Shown: in pieces, positions 32,014 to 41,815 of the stretch
Layout of the letters: every line of letters begins with the position of its first letter
How positions within the stretch are numbered: position 1 is the first letter of the stretch
Source: Deltaproteobacteria bacterium GWC2_55_46
Lineage (GTDB): Bacteria; Desulfobacterota; GWC2-55-46
Direction of reading: 5' to 3'
Length of the DNA stretch: 64,000 nt
Assembly (NCBI GenBank): GCA_001595385.3
Contig: LVEI03000001.1
Span: 2,361,344 to 2,425,343 of the forward strand
Notes under the pieces: model-generated
What the model saw: the letters and a program-made list of their open reading frames with translations, nothing else
Told to the model about the DNA's origin: nothing
Database searches by the model: none
Program-made: the position numbers and the translations under genes

Positions 32014-34173
32014 ATGGAACTCGATCTCGGACAGGTAAGGAATACCTTCATAGCCGAAAGCCAGGACCTCCTTCGTGAGATGGAGAGCGCTCTGCTTGAG
32101 CTGGAAAGCGACCCTGCCGACCAGAACGCCCTGAACGCGCTATTCAGGGCGGCTCATACGATAAAGGGCTCGTCCGGGGTGCTTGGCATCGGGACAGTTG
32201 AGAGGTTCACGCACCTTGCCGAGAACCTTCTGGATAAGATGAGGGCAGGGGAGATAAAGGCGTCACCTGGCAACGTTGAGCTCCTCCTGCAGTGCAGGGA
32301 CCACATCGCCACGCTGATAGACCGCGCCTCCGGCGATACGGAAGAGCTCCCCGCGGAAGTGCTCAGGCAGGATAGCGAACTTTCGGAAAGGCTCAACGCC
32401 TGCCTTGGGGCAGGGGATTCGGGGCATCAGGCGGCGGCCCAGGAACAGGTGAGCGAAGCGGGACACGGGCCCAGCTCCAATACCGACGCGTGGCATATCT
32501 CGATAAGGTTCGGGAAAGACGTGCTGAGAGGCGGCATGGACCCGATATCGTTCATCTCGTATCTGGCGAAGATGGGCGAGATCACGAGCATCACTACACT
32601 TTTATGCTCGATGCCGGCGCCGGCTGAGATGGACCATGAGAGTTGCTACCTTGGCTTCGAGATAGACATTAAAAGCGACTTCGACAAACAGTCGCTTTAC
32701 GACGTCTTCGAGTTTGTGCGCGAGGACAGTTTCATACATATACTTCCCCCCTGCAGCAGGATAGCCTCGTATATAGAGCTCATAAACAATCAGCCTGAGA
32801 ATACGCTCCTTCTGGGCGAGATACTCGTTAAAGGCGGCGCGCTCACGAGAGAAGAGCTCGACTCGGCCCTCAAAATGCAGAACGAAAGGCCGGGATCGAC
32901 GGACAGGCCCCGCATAGGCGAGATACTCGTAAACGAGGGCTCCACTTACCACGAGATAATAGACGCGGCTCTTGAGAAGCAGAAGAGGAACAAGGTGGTG
33001 AGCGCGAGGGAGGCCGCAACCATCAGGATAGACGCCGCCAAGCTCGATTCCCTGATGAACCTCGTAGGCGAGCTCGTCATCGCCGGCGCCAGCATAGACC
33101 AGCACGCGCAGAGGATAGCCGATACGTCCATGCAGGAGTCGGCCTCCATGATGCTCCGCCTTGTCGAGGAGATCAGGGGGAGCGCCATGAAGGTCAGGAT
33201 GGTGCCAATAGGCGATACATTCAGCCGCTTCAGAAGGGTCGTGAGGGACATAAGCCGCGACCTCGGCAAGGAGATAGAACTTGTGATATCCGGCGCGGAC
33301 ACGGAGCTCGACAAGAACGTGATCGAGAAGATAAGCGACCCGCTAATGCACCTGGTAAGGAACGCCGCGGACCACGGCATTGAAACGCCTCAGGAAAGAG
33401 GGGAGCGTGGCAAGAAGCCGTCCGGGACAATATGCCTTAACGCGTGTCATGACGCCGGGAGCATAGTAATAGAGGTCATCGATGACGGAAAGGGGTTCGA
33501 TAGGGAGAAGATAGCCGCCAAGGCCGCCTCCCTCGGGCTCATCACCCCCGGCCAGCAGCTCACAGATTCCGAGGTATATAAGCTCATATTCGAGCCAGGC
33601 TTCTCGACCGCCGCCGAGGTCACGAAGTTCTCCGGCAGGGGGGTCGGCATGGACGTCGTAAGGAAGAACATAGAGGCCCTCCGTGGCACTATAGACATGG
33701 AGAGCAGCCTGGACGCAGGGACTACTGTCAGGATCCGCCTCCCGCTTACAATGGCGATAATAGACGGCTTCATGGTCGGCATCGGGGATTCCCCTTACAT
33801 AATCCCGCTCGACATGGTCGTCGAGTGCATGGAGCTTTCGGAAGAGGACAGAAAGGCAGCTGGAAAGAGGAACTACATAAACCTCCGTGGCGAGGTTCTG
33901 CCATTCGTAAGGCTACGCGAGTTTTTTAACCAGTCCGGGGATTCGGCGAAGTACGAGAATATCGTCATAGTGCAGTACTCAGGGCACAAGATCGGGCTTG
34001 TGGTCGATGAGCTTTTTGGCGAGGTGCAAACGGTCATCAAGTCCCTTGGCAGGGCCTACAGGGAAGTCAAAGGCATCTCCGGGGCGACGATACTCGGCAA
34101 CGGCAGGGTGGCGCTCATACTCGATGTGCCAAGGCTGATCCAATCCATAGAGGCGCTGCGGCTTTCAGCCTGA
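32014..34173 (+). CDS. cheA: Chemotaxis histidine kinase CheA with MshEN-like insert
   Basis: 719 residues. The Hpt domain has phospho-accepting His48 in AAHTIKGSS. A region at about 158-255 (WHISIRFGKDVLRGG) resembles the P2-like domain of many CheA proteins. Residues 266-289 and 300-323 are two 24-residue copies, LLGEILVKGGALTREELD... and RIGEILVNEGSTYHEIID..., each ending in Gln; this is the spacing and pattern of the MshEN c-di-GMP-binding motif. The dimerisation, HATPase (LVRNAADHGIETP, DDGKGFD, GRGVGMDVVR) and CheW-like regulatory domains follow. It should phosphorylate CheY and CheB of this operon. Confidence 0.92.
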   Translation: MELDLGQVRNTFIAESQDLLREMESALLELESDPADQNALNALFRAAHTIKGSSGVLGIGTVERFTHLAENLLDKMRAGEIKASPGNVELLLQCRDHIATLIDRASGDTEELPAEVLRQDSELSERLNACLGAGDSGHQAAAQEQVSEAGHGPSSNTDAWHISIRFGKDVLRGGMDPISFISYLAKMGEITSITTLLCSMPAPAEMDHESCYLGFEIDIKSDFDKQSLYDVFEFVREDSFIHILPPCSRIASYIELINNQPENTLLLGEILVKGGALTREELDSALKMQNERPGSTDRPRIGEILVNEGSTYHEIIDAALEKQKRNKVVSAREAATIRIDAAKLDSLMNLVGELVIAGASIDQHAQRIADTSMQESASMMLRLVEEIRGSAMKVRMVPIGDTFSRFRRVVRDISRDLGKEIELVISGADTELDKNVIEKISDPLMHLVRNAADHGIETPQERGERGKKPSGTICLNACHDAGSIVIEVIDDGKGFDREKIAAKAASLGLITPGQQLTDSEVYKLIFEPGFSTAAEVTKFSGRGVGMDVVRKNIEALRGTIDMESSLDAGTTVRIRLPLTMAIIDGFMVGIGDSPYIIPLDMVVECMELSEEDRKAAGKRNYINLRGEVLPFVRLREFFNQSGDSAKYENIVIVQYSGHKIGLVVDELFGEVQTVIKSLGRAYREVKGISGATILGNGRVALILDVPRLIQSIEALRLSA

Positions 34174-34274
34174 CCCGGCGAGCCGTATGGGTCCTGAGAG
34201 AGCTGTTTGATTGTTTTTTAATATGGCTGTGGAACGATAACAAGTCTGGTTAACAAAAAAGTGGGGGTTTTCCA

Positions 34275-35948
34275 ATGGGGTTTTTCAGGGATATGAAAAC
34301 TAAGTCGAAGCTCTTCGTGAGCTTTGCGGTAGTGGTGGTCATTATCGTGGGATTTGGGGCGCTTAGCGTGAACCGCATCACCGATACCAGGGACAGCATG
34401 CATTCCATGTATGCCAACAGGCTCGTCCCGGCCATCGACCTGGGTGAGATAGGTCGGAACCTGTACGGCATAGCCAGGACGGCGCTGCGTATCTCGATGG
34501 AAAAGGACCAGGGCAAGAGGCAGGAATTCTTCAACAACACTGAGAGCAGCAAAAAAGAGATAGAGAGGCTTATTGAGAAGATATCAGCCGTGGAGATGGC
34601 CCCTGAGGAGAGGCAGGTCCTGGATGAGTTCAGGGGCGCGTGGCAGCAGTATATCGCTGTTACTATGGATACGTATAACTTCGCGGTACAGGGCAAGCTT
34701 GAGGAGGCTAAAAACAACGCCTTTGTCGTAGTGCCGCCCAAGTTCAAGGTCACAGACGAAAAGCTCAGGATGCTTATAGAGATTCAGGACAAGGTCGGCC
34801 AGGAGCTTTACAATAAGGCAAGCAGCAACGCTGTTTTTACGAGGAACACGGTGATCGCCGCTGCCGTGCTGGCCATAGCCGTCGCCGTAACCTTTGTCTT
34901 TTTGCTTACCGGTATCATAGCCAGGCCTATCGTAGAGGTGACCTCTCTTGCCAACAGGCTCTCCCAGGGCGATCTTACGGTTGACGTGCACGTCAGGGGC
35001 AGAGACGAGATAGGCCAGCTTACGGAAGCCTTCAGGAATATGGTCGTGAAGCTCCGCGAGGTTGTCACCAACGTAAGGGCGGTCTCTGATAACGTTGCCT
35101 CCGGCGCGCAGGAGCTCTCAGGCGGCGCCCACCAGATATCCCAGGGCGCAACCGAGCAGGCGGCATCTATCGAAGAGACTTCTTCTTCCATGGAGCAGAT
35201 GACCGCGAACATAAGGCAGAACTCTGATAATGCCCAGCAGACCGAGAAGATAGCCCATAAGTCCGCCGCTGACGCGAAGGAGAGCGGTCAGGCGGTGACC
35301 GAGACGGTTAGCGCGATGAAGGAGATAGCCTCGAAGATATCGATAATCGAGGAGATAGCCAGGCAGACGAACCTTTTGGCCTTGAACGCCGCTATCGAGG
35401 CCGCCAGGGCCGGCGAGCACGGCAAGGGCTTCGCGGTCGTTGCCTCCGAGGTGAGAAAGCTCGCCGAGAGGAGCCAGACAGCCGCCGGGGAGATCAGTAA
35501 CCTTTCCGCGTCGAGCGTTGGGATAGCTGAAAAGGCCGGCGAGATGCTCGCCAAGCTTGTGCCGGACATACAGAAGACCTCTGAGCTGGTGCAGGAGATA
35601 ACGGCCGCGAGCGCCGAGCAGAACTCAGGCGCGGAGCAGATAAACAAGGCGTTGCAGCAGCTCGACCAGGTCATCCAGCAGAACGCGAGCGGCGCCGAGG
35701 AGCTTGCGTCTACCTCGGAGGAGCTCTCCTCGCAGTCCGAGCAGCTCCAGACGACGATAGCGTTTTTCAAGATAGCCGAATCGGAAGGCGCGAGGAAGGT
35801 AGTGCCGATGGTGAAGGCGAGGCCCCAGGCCAGGGTGAGGGCCCATCAGGCGCACGCCAGGCCGGTGAAGGCTGTGGCCAACGGCGGCGTCAAGATAGAC
35901 CTCGGCGCTGGCAGGGACGACGAAGACGGCGAGTTCGTCAAATACTGA
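34275..35948 (+). CDS. Methyl-accepting chemotaxis protein
   Basis: 557 residues. TM1 about 13-33, a four-helix-bundle-type periplasmic sensor (about 34-190), TM2 about 193-217, HAMP, and a long cytoplasmic coiled coil. The hairpin tip is [20 protein letters not shown] and the flank [18 protein letters not shown]. The C-terminus is basic and lacks an NWETF-type CheR/CheB tether. The ligand is unknown. About 100 bp separate it from cheA; a secondary promoter there is possible. cheW follows after 15 bp. Confidence 0.92.
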   Translation: MGFFRDMKTKSKLFVSFAVVVVIIVGFGALSVNRITDTRDSMHSMYANRLVPAIDLGEIGRNLYGIARTALRISMEKDQGKRQEFFNNTESSKKEIERLIEKISAVEMAPEERQVLDEFRGAWQQYIAVTMDTYNFAVQGKLEEAKNNAFVVVPPKFKVTDEKLRMLIEIQDKVGQELYNKASSNAVFTRNTVIAAAVLAIAVAVTFVFLLTGIIARPIVEVTSLANRLSQGDLTVDVHVRGRDEIGQLTEAFRNMVVKLREVVTNVRAVSDNVASGAQELSGGAHQISQGATEQAASIEETSSSMEQMTANIRQNSDNAQQTEKIAHKSAADAKESGQAVTETVSAMKEIASKISIIEEIARQTNLLALNAAIEAARAGEHGKGFAVVASEVRKLAERSQTAAGEISNLSASSVGIAEKAGEMLAKLVPDIQKTSELVQEITAASAEQNSGAEQINKALQQLDQVIQQNASGAEELASTSEELSSQSEQLQTTIAFFKIAESEGARKVVPMVKARPQARVRAHQAHARPVKAVANGGVKIDLGAGRDDEDGEFVKY

Positions 35949-35963
35949 GCGGGAGGCATGAGT

Positions 35964-36452
35964 ATGGCTGAAGTATCCGAGAGCATGCAGTACCTCACGT
36001 TCAGGTTGGACGACGAGGTCTTCGCAACCGACATAACGCAGGTAAGGGAGGTCCTTGATTTTACCGCGGTGACCAGGGTTCCGAGGACGCCTGATTTCAT
36101 GCGTGGGGTTATAAACCTTCGGGGCAGCGTGGTGCCTGTGGTGGACATGCGCCTCAAGTTCGGGATGAGCAGGACCGAGCAGACTGTTAACACATGCATC
36201 GTCATAGTTGAGATAAAGGTAGACGGCGAGGCACTGGTGCTTGGCGCGCTGGCCGACTCTGTCCAGGAGGTCATAGAGCTTGAGCCTTCCCAGATAGAGC
36301 CTGCGCCGAGGATAGGGACAAGGCTCGATACCGGGTTCATAAAGGGCATGGGCAGGAAGGACGAGCAGTTCATAATCATCCTGGATATCGACAGGATATT
36401 CTCGGCGGATGAGCTGGCAGACTTTGGCGGCACGACCGCCCAGAGCGCGTAA
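35964..36452 (+). CDS. cheW: Chemotaxis coupling protein CheW
   Basis: 162 residues. The CheW fold is recognisable by YLTFRLDDEVFATDITQVREV, the conserved FMRGVINLRGSVVPVVDMR and FIKGMGRKDEQFIIILDIDR. It links CheA to receptors. The ATG at 35964 is chosen because GGGAGG lies 7 bp upstream; an ATG two codons earlier is too close to that RBS. Confidence 0.93.
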   Translation: MAEVSESMQYLTFRLDDEVFATDITQVREVLDFTAVTRVPRTPDFMRGVINLRGSVVPVVDMRLKFGMSRTEQTVNTCIVIVEIKVDGEALVLGALADSVQEVIELEPSQIEPAPRIGTRLDTGFIKGMGRKDEQFIIILDIDRIFSADELADFGGTTAQSA

Positions 36453-36463
36453 CGGAATAACTT

Positions 36464-37342
36464 ATGGAATGCGCGGCAGACCTTCATGGTCATGAACTCT
36501 TTCAGGCTCCGGGCCTCAAAAGGCTCTCTGACGATGATTTCCAGCGCTTAAGCTCTTTTATCCATAAAGAGCTCGGTATAAAGATGCCGCCGGCGAAAAA
36601 GGCGCTCCTGGAATCGAGGCTTCAGAAGCGCCTGCGCGCCCTCGGGCTAAAGGGCTTTACAGAGTACTGCGACCTGCTTTTCAGCCCTGAGGGGCTCTCT
36701 CGCGAGCTGGTCCAGATGCTCGACCTGGTCACCACCAACAAGACCGATTTTTTCAGGGAGTCGCATCATTTTGATTTTCTCTCCCGCACCGTCCTGCCGG
36801 TGATCATCTCCGAGACGGGCCCTTTCGTCTCGGTCTGGAGCGCGGGGTGCTCAACAGGCGAGGAACCCTATACCATATCGATGGTCATGAGCGATTTCGC
36901 CTCAAGCCAACCTTCGATCGGCCTCGATTTCTCGGTCCTGGCTACCGATATTTCCACGAGGGTCCTTGAATATGCCTGCAAAGGCGTCTACAAGGAGGAG
37001 CGGATAGCGCCTGTGCCTGAGGCCGTGAAAAGGCGGTATTTCCTGAGGAGCAAAGACAGCTCCAGAGAGCTTGTGAGGGTCTGTCCTGAGATAAGGGGGA
37101 AGGCCAGGTTCACGAGGCTCAATCTGATGGACGAGACCTTTCCCATCGAGGGAAGGCTCGACATCATTTTCTGCAGGAACGTTATAATCTATTTCAACAA
37201 GGAGACGCAGGAGCGGCTCTTCAGCAAATTCTGTGAATACCTAAGGCCCGGAGGCTATCTTTTTCTGGGCCATTCAGAGACGCTCTCAGGGCTTGGGCTG
37301 CCGCTCAAGAAGGTGGCGGCGTCCGTTTACGTAAGATACTGA
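36464..37342 (+). CDS. cheR: Chemotaxis protein methyltransferase CheR
   Basis: 292 residues. N-terminal helical domain (FIHKELGIKMPPAKKALLESR), then the SAM-dependent methyltransferase domain with SAGCSTGEEPYTI, LATDISTRVLE and the FCRNVIIYF motif. It methylates glutamates of receptors for adaptation, opposed by the CheB encoded at 38726. No C-terminal TPR extension. Confidence 0.93.
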   Translation: MECAADLHGHELFQAPGLKRLSDDDFQRLSSFIHKELGIKMPPAKKALLESRLQKRLRALGLKGFTEYCDLLFSPEGLSRELVQMLDLVTTNKTDFFRESHHFDFLSRTVLPVIISETGPFVSVWSAGCSTGEEPYTISMVMSDFASSQPSIGLDFSVLATDISTRVLEYACKGVYKEERIAPVPEAVKRRYFLRSKDSSRELVRVCPEIRGKARFTRLNLMDETFPIEGRLDIIFCRNVIIYFNKETQERLFSKFCEYLRPGGYLFLGHSETLSGLGLPLKKVAASVYVRY

Positions 37343-37357
37343 TTCAAGGAGGAATAG

Positions 37358-38254
37358 ATGGAAAACCTCTCGGATAAGGAGCTTCTGGAGGTAATAAGGC
37401 AGAGGCTCGAGGCCAAGGACAGGGCCTATGAGGAACTAAGGGATTTGACCGGCAAGCTCGAGGATCTCAACACCAAGCTGGTTGAATCCGAGAGGGTCAA
37501 GTCGAGCTTCCTTTCGAATATCAGAAACGAGATCAACAACCCGCTCACCTCTGTGCTTGCCATCTCTGAGCTTATTATCTCCGGTGATGACGAGCCCGAC
37601 TACGCGACAGTCAGGTCCATAATAGGGCTTATACACAAAGAGGCGTTCAACCTGAACTTCCAGCTGAGGAACATCTTCGCCGCGGCCGAGCTCGAGGCCG
37701 GCGAGGCTGTCCCGGGTTTTTCCGGCGTGGACGTCGAATCTATCCTGAACGACGTTGCCGCCACCTTTGCGCATAGGGCTTCTGAGAGGAAGGTCGCCGT
37801 AAGGGTCATGCCGGGCGAGCTCTCCGGGGGTGTTTTCAGGACCGACGCGGAGATGCTGCACAGGGCTGTCTCAAACCTTCTTTCCAACGCCATCGAGTAC
37901 AGTCCTGAGGGCGGCGCGGTGGTGATAGATGTGGCGAGAGAAGAGGGTTGCCTCAGTATCTCGGTAGCCGACCAGGGGCCCGGGATAGAGCGCTCCAAGC
38001 ACAGCTCTATTTTTTCGAGGTTCAAACAGCTTGACAGCGGCTCGACCAAGCGCCACTGCGGACACGGCCTGGGCTTGAGCATCGTAAAGGCCACGGCAGA
38101 TCTCCTCGGTGGTTCCATCGAGGTCGAAAGCGACATCGGAGAAGGCGCGCGTTTTGTCTTAAGGGTGCCTGAGGCGGACGCTGACATGTCAGCCGGGGCG
38201 ATATCGATGGACGGGGCCGAGTTCTTTATCCCAGCCGAGGCCGAAAGGTTCTGA
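37358..38254 (+). CDS. Histidine-kinase-like protein with Asn in place of the phospho-accepting His
   Basis: 298 residues, cytoplasmic. An N-terminal coiled coil (about 10-48) leads into a HisKA-type dimerisation helix. In its H-box, where kinases have SHE-x-x-x-P-L, this protein reads SNIRNEINNPLTSV, so Asn57 replaces His. The HATPase domain is complete: N-box SNLLSNAIEYSPEG, DQGPGIE and GHGLGLSIVKATADLLGG. It may be an ATP-binding regulator rather than a phosphodonor, or it may phosphorylate another residue. It sits between cheR and cheD in the operon, with AAGGAGG before its ATG, and is 2 bp from cheD. Confidence 0.85.
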   Translation: MENLSDKELLEVIRQRLEAKDRAYEELRDLTGKLEDLNTKLVESERVKSSFLSNIRNEINNPLTSVLAISELIISGDDEPDYATVRSIIGLIHKEAFNLNFQLRNIFAAAELEAGEAVPGFSGVDVESILNDVAATFAHRASERKVAVRVMPGELSGGVFRTDAEMLHRAVSNLLSNAIEYSPEGGAVVIDVAREEGCLSISVADQGPGIERSKHSSIFSRFKQLDSGSTKRHCGHGLGLSIVKATADLLGGSIEVESDIGEGARFVLRVPEADADMSAGAISMDGAEFFIPAEAERF

Positions 38255-38256
38255 CA

Positions 38257-38742
38257 TTGCTTCAGGCAGCCACCATACAGCCGAATTATTACCTTTATCC
38301 AGGCATGCTCTTTGCCGAGCCAGGGAGCCACAGCGTCACCACCGTCCTCGGCTCCTGCGTCTCGGTCTGCGTCTGGGACCCGTGTGTATGCATGGGGGGG
38401 ATCAACCATTATCTCCTGCCGTTCTGGAACGGAGACGGCCTCAAGGTGCCGAGGTACGGCAATATCGCCATCCCGATGCTTATAGAAAGGCTCCTTGATC
38501 TCGGGTGCCGCAAGGCCCGGATGAAGGCGAAGGTCTTCGGGGGAGGGAAGGTGCTTGAGAACTCCGGCGTAATGAACATCGGCGAGAAAAATATCCTGTT
38601 CGCGCAGAACGCCCTTCAGGAAGCCGGCATACCGATAATAGGCATGGACGTAGGAGGCACCCAGGGCAGGAAGATAACCTTCCTTACCGCCACCGGAGAG
38701 GTCTACGTCAGGAAGATAGGCAGGAATGACGACAAACGGTAA
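38257..38742 (+). CDS. cheD: Chemoreceptor glutamine deamidase CheD
   Basis: 161 residues. The CheD signature is clear: [13 protein letters not shown] with the catalytic Cys, then [11 protein letters not shown] with the catalytic His, and the late [10 protein letters not shown] and [10 protein letters not shown]. It deamidates receptor glutamines and can modulate CheC-type phosphatases. The best start is TTG at 38257, just after the previous stop. Its end overlaps cheB by 17 bp. Confidence 0.92.
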   Translation: MLQAATIQPNYYLYPGMLFAEPGSHSVTTVLGSCVSVCVWDPCVCMGGINHYLLPFWNGDGLKVPRYGNIAIPMLIERLLDLGCRKARMKAKVFGGGKVLENSGVMNIGEKNILFAQNALQEAGIPIIGMDVGGTQGRKITFLTATGEVYVRKIGRNDDKR

Positions 38743-39799
38743 GATAAAGGTCCTCGTAGTCGACGATTCAGCGGTAGTGCGCAAGGTGCTCGCGAAGATA
38801 ATATCAGCCGAGCCTGACCTCGAGGTCATAGGCACGGCCGCCGACCCGTATCTGGCCGCTGAGAAGATCGCCCATGAGCTTCCGGACGTAATGACCCTCG
38901 ACGTCGAGATGCCTCGCATGGACGGGATCACTTTTTTGCAGAGGATAATGGAGCAGCACCCTATAGCCTCGGTCGTGATATCGAGCCTCGCTGAAAGCGG
39001 CTCGGAGACCGCGCACAAGGCCTTGGAGTGCGGGGCCGTAGAGATAATCCAGAAGCCGCAGCTCGGCACAAGGGAGTACCTCGAGGAATCTGGCATCATC
39101 ATATGCGACGCGATAAGGGCGGCGGCCATGGCAAAGCTCAGGAAAGCGCACGCGCCGCTGCAGATAACACGCAAGCTCAACGCTGACGCCGTGCTCGCGA
39201 AGACGAAGCCGACGAAGGCGATGCTCCGCACGACAGAGAAGGTCATCGTGCTCGGCGCTTCGACCGGCGGGACTGAAGCTATAAGCGAGTTTCTCATGTC
39301 CATGCCCCTTGATTCGCCTGGTATCGTCATCGTCCAGCACATGCCAGAGCAGTTCACCGCCTCTTTCGCGAAAAGGCTCAATGACCAATGCGCCATCACC
39401 GTAAAAGAGGCGCAGGACGACGACACCGTCATAAGGGGCAGGGCGCTTATCGCGCCGGGGAACAGGCACATGCTCCTTAAAAGGAGCGGCGCGCGCTATT
39501 ATGTCGAGATAAAAGACGGCCCGCTTGTCTCCAGGCACAGGCCTTCTGTAGACGTCCTTTTCCGCTCCGCGGCCATGTACGCCGGGAAGAACGCCGTCGG
39601 CGTGATACTTACCGGCATGGGCGACGATGGGGCCAAAGGCATGCTCGAGATGAAGGACGCCGGCGCATTCAACATAGCGCAGGACGAGCAGACCTCTGTG
39701 GTCTACGGCATGCCGAAAGAGGCTGTAAAGGCCGGGGCCGTTGACTGCGTGCTTCCGCTCGGTGAGATAGCCGCGCGGGCCCTCAGGGAATGCGCTTGA
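38726..39799 (+). CDS. cheB: Chemotaxis protein-glutamate methylesterase CheB
   Basis: 357 residues. The receiver domain has phospho-acceptor Asp59 in [13 protein letters not shown] linker leads into the methylesterase domain with the catalytic Ser in [10 protein letters not shown], His in [10 protein letters not shown] and Asp in LTGMGDDGA. It demethylates receptors when phosphorylated by CheA. Last gene of the operon. The region after it (39800-39860) shows no clear terminator. Confidence 0.93.
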   Translation: MTTNGKIKVLVVDDSAVVRKVLAKIISAEPDLEVIGTAADPYLAAEKIAHELPDVMTLDVEMPRMDGITFLQRIMEQHPIASVVISSLAESGSETAHKALECGAVEIIQKPQLGTREYLEESGIIICDAIRAAAMAKLRKAHAPLQITRKLNADAVLAKTKPTKAMLRTTEKVIVLGASTGGTEAISEFLMSMPLDSPGIVIVQHMPEQFTASFAKRLNDQCAITVKEAQDDDTVIRGRALIAPGNRHMLLKRSGARYYVEIKDGPLVSRHRPSVDVLFRSAAMYAGKNAVGVILTGMGDDGAKGMLEMKDAGAFNIAQDEQTSVVYGMPKEAVKAGAVDCVLPLGEIAARALRECA

Positions 39800-39860
39800 A
39801 GGCCCTTTGAATATTTCCACGTCCTATCGGTCCGTCCTCTCCTCTATCCTGCTTTAGTAT

Positions 39861-39889
39861 TTGCTTGGGAAAAAGAAATCCTATATATT
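39861..39889 (+). promoter_or_regulatory. Sigma-70 promoter for the cytochrome-dsbA-like genes
   Basis: TTGCTT, 17-bp spacer, TATATT, in a very AT-rich stretch (CCTATATATTTATATATTGG) that contrasts with the surrounding GC-rich DNA. The expected start is near 39897, 44 nt before the gene. Confidence 0.6.
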
Positions 39890-39940
39890 TATATATTGGT
39901 CAAAGTGCTTCATTGCTTTCACAATGTCCAAGGAGCCCTA

Positions 39941-41095
39941 TTGCTCAGGATATTTGTTTTTACGCTCGCTATCGCCTTGCTGCCTCTTAAGGCACAGGCG
40001 CAGGAGAGCCTTCAGATCCTCTATACCGGCGCCATAAAGGGAGAGCTTGAGCCGTGCGGCTGTTCCCCGGAGACCCAATCCGGCGGGCTGGCAAGGCTTT
40101 CCGGCTTTCTCATGGAAGAAGGCGGCAGTCTAAAGCCCTTTATACTTATAGACGCGGGAAACTCGCTCGCTGAGGATACCGCCCAGGGGAGGCTCAAATC
40201 AGAGGCCCTCTTAAGGTCTTTCGCGGTAATGGGTTATGACGCTCTGGCCTTCTTTAAAAGCGCCGCCGTGCCGCCTGCTTCCCTCAATGTGCGTCCAGGC
40301 AAGAACGCTATCACCGATATCCCTGGGCAGCGCAGGTCTATTGAGACCAGGCGCGGTGAGATCAGGGTAAATATAAGCGCAGACCCAAAGGGGCTTAAAA
40401 AGGGGCCGCTGAACGTCCTTTTAACGGAGAAGCCTGTAACCGGGTTAAAGAACGTAAGTGGTTGGGACGTAGTGATCACCTCTTCCGGCGAGCTCCTGGA
40501 CGAGCCTGTAAGGATAGAAGGATCTATTATCATCTCAGGCTATCCCAAGGGCGAGAAGCTCGGGGTGCTTAAGCTTTCTCTCGACAGCCATGGAAAGGTA
40601 TCCGGCTTTAGCCACAGGTGGCAGCCCCTCGGCAAAGAGGTGAAAGAAGACGCGCGCGTGCGCGCCATACTCAAGGAATACGATACAAAGGTGGCAGCGC
40701 TTCTGGTTGAAAAAGAAAAAGAGGCCGCAAGCCTTGGGCCGTATCTCGGGGAGGCGGCGTGCGTTGAATGCCACGAGCCATTTTCCGAGAGCTGGAAGGC
40801 TACCAGGCACGCCAGGGCCTTCGAGACCCTGGAGAGGGTAGGCAAGTCAAAAGACCCCGAGTGCGTAGTATGTCATACTACCGGTTTCGGTGAGGCAGGC
40901 GGCTTCTACAGCAAGAAGGCCACGCCCGGGCTTGCCGATGTGCAGTGCGAGGTATGCCATGGCCCCGGAAAAGATCATGTCCGGGAGGGGAAGGCAACGA
41001 TGGCTGTCGACAGATCATTATGCCTCAGGTGCCATACCGCGGCCACCAGCCCTTTTTTTGACTATGAAAGCTATCGTGAGAGGATAAAACATTGA
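39941..41095 (+). CDS. Secreted tetrahaem c-type cytochrome with UshA-like N-terminal motif
   Basis: 384 residues from TTG 39941, chosen for AAGGAG 5 bp upstream; the start then fits a clean signal peptide ending AQAQ. The N-terminal part has GELEPCGCSPETQSGGLARL, a motif seen in 5'-nucleotidase/UshA-like periplasmic proteins and cytochromes. Four CxxCH haem sites follow, all in the last third: CVECH, CVVCH, CEVCH and CLRCH, in a cytochrome c554-like arrangement. Periplasmic electron transfer is inferred. The DsbA-like gene follows within 11 bp, which fits a need for thiol control during haem attachment. Confidence 0.85.
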   Translation: MLRIFVFTLAIALLPLKAQAQESLQILYTGAIKGELEPCGCSPETQSGGLARLSGFLMEEGGSLKPFILIDAGNSLAEDTAQGRLKSEALLRSFAVMGYDALAFFKSAAVPPASLNVRPGKNAITDIPGQRRSIETRRGEIRVNISADPKGLKKGPLNVLLTEKPVTGLKNVSGWDVVITSSGELLDEPVRIEGSIIISGYPKGEKLGVLKLSLDSHGKVSGFSHRWQPLGKEVKEDARVRAILKEYDTKVAALLVEKEKEAASLGPYLGEAACVECHEPFSESWKATRHARAFETLERVGKSKDPECVVCHTTGFGEAGGFYSKKATPGLADVQCEVCHGPGKDHVREGKATMAVDRSLCLRCHTAATSPFFDYESYRERIKH

Positions 41096-41106
41096 GGAGA
41101 ACGCAT

Positions 41107-41736
41107 ATGGCCAAAAAAATATTTCTGTTGCTTGTGGCAATCGCCCTGTTCCTGCCCGTTGCCTCTTTTGCCGCTGAAGAACCTGCTTTAAAGGGGGCCT
41201 TTACGCGCGTTCATGGTAAGGCGTTCAAGTTTGACGGGAAGACGGTAGAGGTCATGGAGTTCATGAGTTTTTTTTGCGGCGGCTGCTATAAATTCGAGAG
41301 CTCTGTCCCGGTGATAAAGGGTAACTTCCCTAAAAAGATAAAATGGAAGATAGTCCCGGTCAATTGGGGCGATTCTTCGCCAAAACCCGCCGAGGCTTTC
41401 TTTCTCGCTGAAGAGGCCGGGAAAGGGGAGGAGATGAAGAAGGCCCTCTTTAACGCCTACTTTGTCCAGAGGAGGGATATAGGCTCTTTCGAGGTGCTCG
41501 AATCGTTAGCCGCCGAGCTGGGGCTCGGATTTGACTTCAGCCGCAAATTGAGGGGCGGAGAGAAATCCGCTGAGGCCAGGAAGGCGTTGGAGATGGCAAG
41601 GGAATACAGGGTGGAAGGGACCCCCACCATTGTAATAGCCGGCAATCTGATGACAAACCCGCATGAGACGGGAGATAACCTTGACGCGTTCAGGAAAAAC
41701 GCTATTACCATCATAAAGAGCATCCTGGAGAAATAA
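41107..41736 (+). CDS. DsbA-family periplasmic thiol:disulfide oxidoreductase
   Basis: 209 residues. Signal peptide MAKKIFLLLVAIALFLPVAS... ends near SFAA. The thioredoxin-fold active site is FFCGGCYKF (CxxC, Gly-Gly between the Cys, unlike the CPHC of E. coli DsbA), and the cis-Pro loop is VEGTPTIVIAG. It probably oxidises or isomerises Cys pairs of exported proteins, perhaps the adjacent tetrahaem cytochrome. Start is at 41107 with GAGGAG 8 bp upstream. Confidence 0.88.
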   Translation: MAKKIFLLLVAIALFLPVASFAAEEPALKGAFTRVHGKAFKFDGKTVEVMEFMSFFCGGCYKFESSVPVIKGNFPKKIKWKIVPVNWGDSSPKPAEAFFLAEEAGKGEEMKKALFNAYFVQRRDIGSFEVLESLAAELGLGFDFSRKLRGGEKSAEARKALEMAREYRVEGTPTIVIAGNLMTNPHETGDNLDAFRKNAITIIKSILEK

Positions 41737-41815
41737 GCCGAAGAAGGCGCCGGTAGCGTATTAAAGGGCTGCAAAGCCTGAGGATCAAGGAACGTATCAA
41801 ACGAAGGTGAAAAAA

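Noticed and set aside
37600-39471. A 623-codon open frame on the minus strand opposite the HK-like, cheD and cheB genes
   Set aside because: It is antisense to three genes with clear family motifs; its composition is that expected opposite GC-rich coding sequence, and it has no RBS or recognised domain.
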